From NCBI GenBank assembly GCA_009833045.1, contig WUUP01000002.1, positions 434,001-498,000 of the forward strand: a stretch of 64,000 bases of DNA. The letters run 5' to 3'. Source of the DNA: Saprospirales bacterium GYS_P2D. GTDB taxonomy: Bacteria > Bacteroidota > Bacteroidia > Chitinophagales > Saprospiraceae. The notes under the pieces are model-generated. The model was not told the origin of the DNA. It searched no databases and saw nothing but the letters and a program-made list of their open reading frames with translations. The position numbers and the translations under genes were made by a program. Below, piece after piece: positions 54,646 through 61,008 of this stretch. Every line of letters starts with the position of its first letter. Position 1 is the stretch's first letter.

Positions 54646-55443
54646 ATGATGGAGAAAGACGCACAAGAGCATTTGGATGAGGCGCTGAGCACCAGCGAAT
54701 TCAGACTGGGTAGCTATATCAGCGAAGGCATAGATATTTGGAAAAAGAAGCCATTGAGCTTTTTAGCCATCCTGCTTTTACTCGCACTGATATCAGCTAT
54801 TATGAATATCATCCCCGTCGTCGGTCCAATGATCAATTCACTATTCATCTCCTCATGCATCGGTATCGGCATCTACCGAGGCGCCCAGATACTGGAGTCT
54901 GAGGGCGACATGGATTTCGAGACCTTCTTTAGCGGATTTGATAATATCGCCAATGTCGTCATCCTCAATCTCATCATCTGGGCTTGCGCCATGTTTTTAA
55001 TGATCCCATTAGTACTCATGCTCGGGGTGACCAATATCGATCTATTAGCTTCTGGGCAGATTGACGGGGTCGACTTCTCACATGTCAGCGCCAGCGTTTT
55101 CTTGATCCTGATCCCGATCATCTATGCTGCGATGCTCATGACCTATGCGCTACCGATGTTAGCATTTTATGACCTGACACCTTGGGAGGCTTTACGCAAT
55201 AGTGCCCGCTTTGCGCACAAGCACTGGTTGTCCTTATTTTTATTTTTCGTAGTCATATTCTTCATTAACATCTTGGGCGTTCTGGCCTTATTCGTCGGAA
55301 TATTCGTGACTATGTCGATGGTATATCCGATGATATATGCCTCATTCAGAGATATCACTGATCTCGATGGCTACCTCCGAGGCGACGGAGATGTTTTTGG
55401 GAGTCCGACATATACGGGAGCTACTTTGGATGACTTCAGATAA
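54646..55443 (+). CDS. Integral membrane protein, unknown function
   Basis: A 265-residue protein with about six hydrophobic segments after a charged N-terminus (GSYISEGIDIWKKKPLSFLAIL). The Pro/Gly-rich ISAIMNIIPVVGPMINSLFISSCIGIG segment and a late AFYDLTPWEALRNSARFAHKHW are typical of DUF975/DUF2189-like six-helix proteins; I cannot choose one. Single gene, same direction as its neighbours. Confidence 0.65.
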   Translation: MMEKDAQEHLDEALSTSEFRLGSYISEGIDIWKKKPLSFLAILLLLALISAIMNIIPVVGPMINSLFISSCIGIGIYRGAQILESEGDMDFETFFSGFDNIANVVILNLIIWACAMFLMIPLVLMLGVTNIDLLASGQIDGVDFSHVSASVFLILIPIIYAAMLMTYALPMLAFYDLTPWEALRNSARFAHKHWLSLFLFFVVIFFINILGVLALFVGIFVTMSMVYPMIYASFRDITDLDGYLRGDGDVFGSPTYTGATLDDFR

Positions 55444-55566
55444 ATAATTTCAAGTAGGGAAGAATAGACAATCCATCGGGAAGTATGGCTGTCTGACTAA
55501 GTGATGTATGCACTGATCTTTGTGTCGTAATTAATTCATTCACTAATACGATAAAACATAAGATCA

Positions 55567-56232
55567 ATGAATACTTTAAAAAGCATTTTAGCAGCATTCA
55601 CAGTATTACTCACTGTTACTTTTGGCTATAGCCAAGTAAATCAAATCGCACTCGAGCAGACTCCGGGAGCATTCGCTACGGAGAGCCTTACACTCGCTCC
55701 AGGTACATACCAGTTTAATGTGACGAACAAGGGTGTAGATCACGAAGTCGGATTCGTACTGGCTCCTAAAGGTAAAACTGAGCAGGAGCACCATATCGCT
55801 GACGCCTATGTATCTCAGCCCATCAAAGAAGGGGCAACAGAAAGCTCTAAAGCGGTCACGCTGGAGCCAGGTGAATATGTATATTTCTGCCCACTCAATC
55901 CCACTGAGCTCTATCCTCTCACAGTCAGTGCTCAGGCTGAGACGGTGACATTAGTGCAGACACCAGGAGCATTTGAGACAGAGCAGCTACAGCTAAAAGC
56001 AGGTCAGTACCAGTTTGAGATCATGAATAAAGGTGTAGATCACGCAGTGGGATTCGTCATCGCTCCTAAAGGTATGACAGACATGGATCACCACATCAAG
56101 AGTGCCTATGTGACATCACAAATAGACGAAGGTAAAAGCGCCACTTCGCAAGTGGTAGACCTCAAAGCTGGCGAGTACGTATACTTCTGCCCACTCAACC
56201 CAACTGAGCAGTACCCGCTCACAGTCAAGTAA
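55567..56232 (+). CDS. Secreted protein with two tandem cupredoxin-like domains
   Basis: A 221-residue protein with a signal peptide ending FGYSQ. It contains two repeats of about 98 residues (25-122 and 125-221). Each has QTPGAF, NKGVDHxVGFVxAPKG, an HH pair (EHHIADAY / DHHIKSAY) and EYVYFCPLNPTxxYPLTV. The Cys loop and beta pattern resemble cupredoxins, but the usual Cys-x-x-His-...-Met ligand set is not complete, so copper binding is uncertain. A strong terminator follows. Confidence 0.75.
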   Translation: MNTLKSILAAFTVLLTVTFGYSQVNQIALEQTPGAFATESLTLAPGTYQFNVTNKGVDHEVGFVLAPKGKTEQEHHIADAYVSQPIKEGATESSKAVTLEPGEYVYFCPLNPTELYPLTVSAQAETVTLVQTPGAFETEQLQLKAGQYQFEIMNKGVDHAVGFVIAPKGMTDMDHHIKSAYVTSQIDEGKSATSQVVDLKAGEYVYFCPLNPTEQYPLTVK

Positions 56233-56256
56233 TCAAAACAGAAAGTGTAAGAAATG

Positions 56257-56295
56257 AAAAGTGCCACTCCAAAAGTCATGGGGTGGCACTTTTTG
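56257..56295. terminator. Strong bidirectional terminator
   Basis: AAAAGTGCCACTCC (56257-56270) pairs with GGGGTGGCACTTTT (56280-56293) through one mismatch, with A-rich and T-rich ends for both strands. It separates the convergent cupredoxin-like and AraC-type genes. Confidence 0.9.
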
Positions 56296-56301
56296 TTTGT
56301 A

Positions 56302-57225
56302 TTAATTCGCACTATACTTCTCTCTGAAAGCGGATGGACTGAGTCCTGCCCGCTTTTTGAATAGTCTCGAGAAATACTGTGGATACTCAAATCCCAGTTC
56401 ATAAGCGACCTCAGAGATACTTTTATTGGGCTCTAAGAGGATATCCTTAGCGGCATCTATGAGGAATAATTGGATATGCTCAGTCGTCGTTTTGCCTGTT
56501 TCTTTTTTGAGGGTATCGCTCAGATACCGCTGTGACACCGACATCTGATCGGCAATCTGCTCAATACTCGGGACTCCCTGCTGCTCGAGTAGTCCCGCAG
56601 CATGGTATCTCTCCAACTCTTGATTAAACTGGGTCAATAGATCATGAGACATCTCCTTACGATTGATGAATTGACGCTCATAAAATCGATTGGCATATTT
56701 CAGCAGCGTACTCAGATGAGATATGATGATATCCTTGCTGAATTCATCCTGATTATTATGATACTCGATTTCGATGTGAGCGACTATGGATTCCATCTGC
56801 TTTTCTTCTCGAGGCGATAGGTGCAGCGCCTCATTGATGGCATAAGAAAAGAAGCCATACTTCTTAATCTGATGAGCCAGCTCCGTGCCTTTGAGGAAGT
56901 CCTCGTGAAAATTAATGGAAAATCCTCGCTGATCCATAGCTACCCTATCATCCCACTGCATGACCTGTCGAGGTGCCATACATATGAGAGCACCATTAGT
57001 AAAGTCATACTTGGTACGACCATAGTTGAGCTCTCCATGGATGATCTTCTTCAGACTGATGGAGTAGCAGTCGTGAGATATCGGTGGTGAACTCTGCCGA
57101 GGACATGGCAAAAAGCCCTCATCTGCTGCCGTCAATACGCTGAGCATCGGGTGCTCCGGTGATGGCAGCATCAGATAATCCATATACTCCGATAGCGTAC
57201 TAAAATGTTTGATATTCTCTTTCAT
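56302..57225 (-). CDS. AraC family transcriptional regulator
   Basis: A 307-residue protein with an N-terminal cupin-like sensory part and a C-terminal double helix-turn-helix: IEQIADQMSVSQRYLSDTL and SISEVAYELGFEYPQYFSRL, ending KKRAGLSPSAFREKYS. Its start overlaps the stop of the upstream membrane-protein gene. It is third in an operon with a short-chain dehydrogenase and that membrane protein and probably regulates them. The inverted repeat at 58771-58790 upstream of the operon is a possible site. Confidence 0.92.
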   Translation of the reverse strand: MKENIKHFSTLSEYMDYLMLPSPEHPMLSVLTAADEGFLPCPRQSSPPISHDCYSISLKKIIHGELNYGRTKYDFTNGALICMAPRQVMQWDDRVAMDQRGFSINFHEDFLKGTELAHQIKKYGFFSYAINEALHLSPREEKQMESIVAHIEIEYHNNQDEFSKDIIISHLSTLLKYANRFYERQFINRKEMSHDLLTQFNQELERYHAAGLLEQQGVPSIEQIADQMSVSQRYLSDTLKKETGKTTTEHIQLFLIDAAKDILLEPNKSISEVAYELGFEYPQYFSRLFKKRAGLSPSAFREKYSAN

Positions 57226-57737
57226 TATTTGTGTGTTTTGTGCCAGGACAGTAGCTGCTCATGATATCCCTCTATACGAGCATGAGCAGTCCCATCGATC
57301 AATAATATCACTACCAGCATAGCGATCGTCGTGATGAGGCTCGCTCTCCAGACAGGACTATCCAGGAAGATCAATCCTATGGCGCATACTGCGATGATCA
57401 CAGGTATCGCCTTGAACACGATAGTCTGGTACTCCTGCAGTGTAGCTACCGCTCGATCTATCTCTGACTCTACGAATGCCACAGGATCTGCAGCATGCGC
57501 TTTAGTGAATTGGCCTATTCTGGTTTTATTAGTTAAAAAGAGACCTAAGCCAATCGTCATAAGCAGTGCTCCGGCTACTAAGGCCGGGATGATATACGCC
57601 CGAGCCATCTCTGTACGACCCATCTGCCAAAAGCCCAGACTGGCCACTAAAAACATGACTCCAAAGAGTACGAAAAAAGGCGTTGACACGAGCTCCGCTT
57701 TGGCCCAGTCTGTAGCTTCTTTTAGGATATCCATCAT
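57225..57737 (-). CDS. Small membrane protein of the SDR-AraC operon
   Basis: A 170-residue protein with four hydrophobic segments arranged as two pairs (FFVLFGVMFLVASLGFW and AYIIPALVAGALLMTIGLGLFL; then AIPVIIAVCAIGLIFL and WRASLITTIAMLVVILLIDG). The two pairs are separated by a soluble loop. No family recognised. It lies 27 bp after the SDR gene and overlaps the AraC gene start. Confidence 0.7.
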   Translation of the reverse strand: MMDILKEATDWAKAELVSTPFFVLFGVMFLVASLGFWQMGRTEMARAYIIPALVAGALLMTIGLGLFLTNKTRIGQFTKAHAADPVAFVESEIDRAVATLQEYQTIVFKAIPVIIAVCAIGLIFLDSPVWRASLITTIAMLVVILLIDGTAHARIEGYHEQLLSWHKTHK

Positions 57738-57764
57738 TGTTTCCTTTTTATAAAGTTAAGCATA

Positions 57765-58715
57765 TTAGAGCGGCCACTGTACACCAGTCATGTCCTCAGA
57801 CAGATCCCAGAGCCTTTTGGCTACAGCTCTATCCTTAGCATGAGGTTTGAGTTCATGAGCACCTACCGGGCCTACCCAATTGTTACGTCCTGTAGGACCA
57901 TAGAATGCTGTCTGTTCTAAGTCTTCTTCAGTCGCACACATGAGCTGTGGGAAAGCTCCGTTTGCTGCAGGCTGAGTGAGCGGAGAGAGTTTCATCAGTC
58001 CAAAGATCATCTTCATCATGAAGCTACCACTGGTACTGATGAGATTAGTCCGAGAGGATCCTGGATGACAAGCGTATGCTTTGACACCCGTTTTCCCAGC
58101 TGCTTTTAGTCTATGCTGTAGCTCATATATCGTCATGATCTGTGCGAGCTTACTCTGGCTATAAGCGTCATTAGGCGAATAGTCCTTGTCCCAGTTGAGA
58201 TCATCAAATTTGATGGTCTTGATGCCCATATCATATCCCATACTGCCGACTGTCACGATGCGACCTCGAGACTGCTCGATCATCGGGAAGAGTAATGCCT
58301 GTAGCGTGAAGTGACCGAAGTAATTGACTCCCATCTGACTCTCCCAGCCATCTACTGTGATCTGCTGAGTCGGGACCTGAGCGATAGCTGCATTGCAGAG
58401 GAGTGCATCGATACGAGATACAGACGACAGCACTTCTTTAGCTGCTTTTTTGACAGAGGCCTGTACGCCGAGATCCATGACTACATAAGACACTTCTATA
58501 TTATTGCCCAGCTCTTGCTTATAGGTTGTGATGACATCATCTGCTTTCTGAGGATTGCGATTTAGCATGACGACTTTAGCGCCTTTGGAGAGTAGGATTC
58601 TTGCCGCTTCTTGGCCAGTCCCACTGGTAGTGCCAGTGATGACATAGGTCTTGCCTGCGAGTGATGTGATACGATCCGGAGTCCATCCTTGTTTACCAAA
58701 TTGATTTTTGCTCAT
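57765..58715 (-). CDS. Short-chain dehydrogenase/reductase
   Basis: About 316 residues. The NAD(P)-binding motif is TGTTSGTGQEAARILLSKGA (TGxxxGxG), followed by DALLCNAAIAQ (NAG-like) and the catalytic DAYSQSKLAQ (YxxxK). It resembles the retinol-dehydrogenase/protochlorophyllide-reductase-like SDR branch. I choose ATG 58715 (MSKNQFGKQ). First gene of an operon ending in an AraC regulator. Substrate unknown. Confidence 0.9.
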   Translation of the reverse strand: MSKNQFGKQGWTPDRITSLAGKTYVITGTTSGTGQEAARILLSKGAKVVMLNRNPQKADDVITTYKQELGNNIEVSYVVMDLGVQASVKKAAKEVLSSVSRIDALLCNAAIAQVPTQQITVDGWESQMGVNYFGHFTLQALLFPMIEQSRGRIVTVGSMGYDMGIKTIKFDDLNWDKDYSPNDAYSQSKLAQIMTIYELQHRLKAAGKTGVKAYACHPGSSRTNLISTSGSFMMKMIFGLMKLSPLTQPAANGAFPQLMCATEEDLEQTAFYGPTGRNNWVGPVGAHELKPHAKDRAVAKRLWDLSEDMTGVQWPL

Positions 58716-58770
58716 TGTAGCTTTTATTTTAATTGATACTACAAAGGTAGAGCAGCACATAGGCTGATCA

Positions 58771-58790
58771 CTTACACAAAATCACGTAAG
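58771..58790. promoter_or_regulatory. Inverted repeat upstream of the SDR operon
   Basis: CTTAC (58771-58775) and GTAAG (58786-58790) are perfect inverted arms with 10 bp between them, located about 55 bp upstream of the SDR start. It could be an operator or part of the promoter. Weak evidence. Confidence 0.3.
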
Positions 58791-58843
58791 GTGTATACAT
58801 TTTGGAGAATTATGATGAGAAATCCAGCGAGGAGCTATGGGCA

Positions 58844-59098
58844 TTACATTACTTTTTGCTCCTGTCTTACTAAATCATACAAGTATTCTGGTGCGATATC
58901 CGCTCCATTCGGCCACTCTAAACTCCAAGCGTTGAGCGTAAAACTCTTAAAAAGGGATATATCACATAATGGCTCAAACACAGGTCCCTTCAAACTCTCC
59001 TTCAGATCTACAATACCTTTTTGACCATCACTAAAACAAAGCTTAATCTGATAAGCATCAACATATTCCGCATTTGTGATCCAAATAGATTTCATCAT
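58844..59098 (-). CDS. DUF2442 family protein
   Basis: An 84-residue protein. The pattern VDAYQIKLCFSDGQKGIVDL...LEWPNGADIAPEYLYDL is the DUF2442 family. It starts three bases after the stop of the DUF4160 gene, so the two are coupled. Such pairs are common on accessory DNA and are often treated as toxin-antitoxin-like modules; activity is unproven. ATG 59095 is an alternative start. Confidence 0.85.
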   Translation of the reverse strand: MMKSIWITNAEYVDAYQIKLCFSDGQKGIVDLKESLKGPVFEPLCDISLFKSFTLNAWSLEWPNGADIAPEYLYDLVRQEQKVM

Positions 59099-59101
59099 TA
59101 G

Positions 59102-59359
59102 TTATTTAAGGGGTTCAATTGATTCAGGGCGAATACCATTCTGACACTTTTCCCAATTTGATAGCAATTCTTCTTTATGAAGATCCATCCAATCAAAAAC
59201 AAGCTTTAAGGCTCGCTTAGGCATGTAGCCATCTACTATCTCGTCTGTTATACTTATAACCACCCTATACTCACCATAGTTCGCATGGAAATGAGGTGGA
59301 TTATGATCGTTGTAAAACATCATAATTACAATACCGTAAAATCTGGAAATTTCTGGCAT
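59102..59359 (-). CDS. DUF4160 family protein
   Basis: An 85-residue protein. FYGIVIMMFYNDHNPPHFHA is the hallmark of DUF4160, with a conserved HNPPHFH histidine cluster that may bind metal. First gene of the pair with DUF2442. It lies between the SusC/SusD operon terminator and the SDR operon, on the same strand as both. Confidence 0.88.
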   Translation of the reverse strand: MPEISRFYGIVIMMFYNDHNPPHFHANYGEYRVVISITDEIVDGYMPKRALKLVFDWMDLHKEELLSNWEKCQNGIRPESIEPLK

Positions 59360-59416
59360 TTATTGATGATTGAAAATGGTCAAATCTACTAAAACTAACA
59401 TTCCCCGCCAAGGGGC

Positions 59417-59455
59417 AAAAAAAGATCGCTGATAACTCAATGGCTATCAGCGATC
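59417..59455 (-). terminator. Terminator of the SusC/SusD operon
   Basis: GATCGCTGATA (59424-59434) and TATCAGCGATC (59445-59455) make a perfect 11-bp stem with a 10-nt loop; the plus-strand A-run 59417-59423 gives a U-tail on the minus strand. Confidence 0.88.
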
Positions 59456-59509
59456 ATCACACAAAACAAACAATATAAATGATAGTAAACTATCGCATTC
59501 GTTATTAGG

Positions 59510-60985
59510 CTATCGATCCCACCATACTGGCTCGATTGGTGATTTTTTATTAGCATTTACGTTTTCTGGATTACGAGTCTCCTCTGTGCCAGGATACTGA
59601 GCTCTCACCAGCCAATCTGGAAACTCCGACAACTCTATCTGTAACGGTAGTGCCAGATCTAAGAACACTTCATCTGAAAAGTCATATCTCCTCATATCCA
59701 CGAATGTCTCCGGATTGAGAAAATTAGCGATGTACTTCTCCTTCATGATGTGGTGTAGCTGAAGCGATTCGGCGCCTACGGCGATAGCTGGCTCTGCGAG
59801 ATAGGCGGTACCATCTGCTCCGAGCTTAGCTATATTAGCTGCTATACCTGCGAGGTAGGCGTCATAGGCGGTTGCTGATGCCCCCGTACTGCTCGTACTA
59901 CCTCCATCTACTAAAAACTGAGCCTCCGCTCTGATGAACTCCGCCTCTGCATACGAGATGATCACCATCGGCGAACCCACACTACTATAATAGCCATCGT
60001 CTGCAAAATCCGTATTGGCTGCTTCGCCATCAGATGAGAGGCCTTCTCCTCCTGTGACATAGCCTCGATATGGATCTCCAGGATCTCCGTCAATATCCGC
60101 ATAGATAGGCAGACGAGGATCGATATCGATCGTGGAAAATGGATAAGATGTACCGTTCATATAGCTCACGAGCTGATCACCTACTTTATCATGGACATTG
60201 CCCGTATTAGGTGCTAAGACCTGACGTGAGTGCCATGGATTGATGTTTCGCTCATCAAAGAAAATCTGAAGGTCATCAGCATTGGAGGTGAATCCATTCG
60301 CTATAGCGGAAAGAGCTGCCTGAGCCGCTGCTACTCCGTCTACCTCTGTGAGGTGTAGTGCGTAGCGAGCTTTGAGCGTGTAGGCTGCCCTCAGCCACTT
60401 GTCCATATTCCCTTTATAAGCGATGTCGCCTGTAGATGTCGGCGAGATACCTGAGGGATTGTCCCCACTGATATCCGCTATCGCCTCATCAAGGAGCGTA
60501 TTGATCGCAGCATAGATGTCCTCCTGACTCTGAAAACTCGGAGATAGATCCTCACTACCGAGCGATGCCTCCGCATAAGGGATGGCATCATAGGAATCTG
60601 TCGCCAGACCTATATTAATAGCGATCAGGATCTTAGCGATACCACTGAAGTCTGTCGAATTTTCGGTTTCAGCCTTCTCTATTATCTTCTGCAAGGATGG
60701 CAGTGCATAGAGATAAGTGTTACTCCAGGTGCTGGCGAGTGTCGTAGGACCATAAGCCGTACCACCCTGCCCCGTGAAGTACTGCGTATAGTTACCAAAA
60801 ATGAACTCTGCATAGTACTGCGCTAATACCGTATGGTAGATCGCAGGACCCAGCAGATCATTCATCTGTAGCTGGTCGAGAGTGGCTGTACCACTCGGTG
60901 TATTCACATCAAAATAGTCCTCTCCGCATGAGCTAAACCATAGTGTGAATACTGAAAGCAATGTAATTTTTATATATGTTTTCAT
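59510..60985 (-). CDS. SusD/RagB-type nutrient-binding lipoprotein
   Basis: About 491 residues, with a lipoprotein signal (TLWFSSCGEDYFDVNTP). The body matches the SusD-like_2/RagB group (AEFIFGNYTQYFTG; MDKWLRAAYTLKARYALHL; EFIRAEAQFLVDGG; TFVDMRRYDFSDEVFLDLALPL). It lies 23 bp downstream of the SusC gene and forms the lid of that transporter. Substrate is a glycan or peptide; no glycanase or sulfatase is in the window to tell. ATG 60985 (MKTYIKITL) is chosen over 60997. Confidence 0.93.
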   Translation of the reverse strand: MKTYIKITLLSVFTLWFSSCGEDYFDVNTPSGTATLDQLQMNDLLGPAIYHTVLAQYYAEFIFGNYTQYFTGQGGTAYGPTTLASTWSNTYLYALPSLQKIIEKAETENSTDFSGIAKILIAINIGLATDSYDAIPYAEASLGSEDLSPSFQSQEDIYAAINTLLDEAIADISGDNPSGISPTSTGDIAYKGNMDKWLRAAYTLKARYALHLTEVDGVAAAQAALSAIANGFTSNADDLQIFFDERNINPWHSRQVLAPNTGNVHDKVGDQLVSYMNGTSYPFSTIDIDPRLPIYADIDGDPGDPYRGYVTGGEGLSSDGEAANTDFADDGYYSSVGSPMVIISYAEAEFIRAEAQFLVDGGSTSSTGASATAYDAYLAGIAANIAKLGADGTAYLAEPAIAVGAESLQLHHIMKEKYIANFLNPETFVDMRRYDFSDEVFLDLALPLQIELSEFPDWLVRAQYPGTEETRNPENVNANKKSPIEPVWWDR

Positions 60986-61008
60986 GTCTATTCTCATTTT
61001 ATGGTTGA

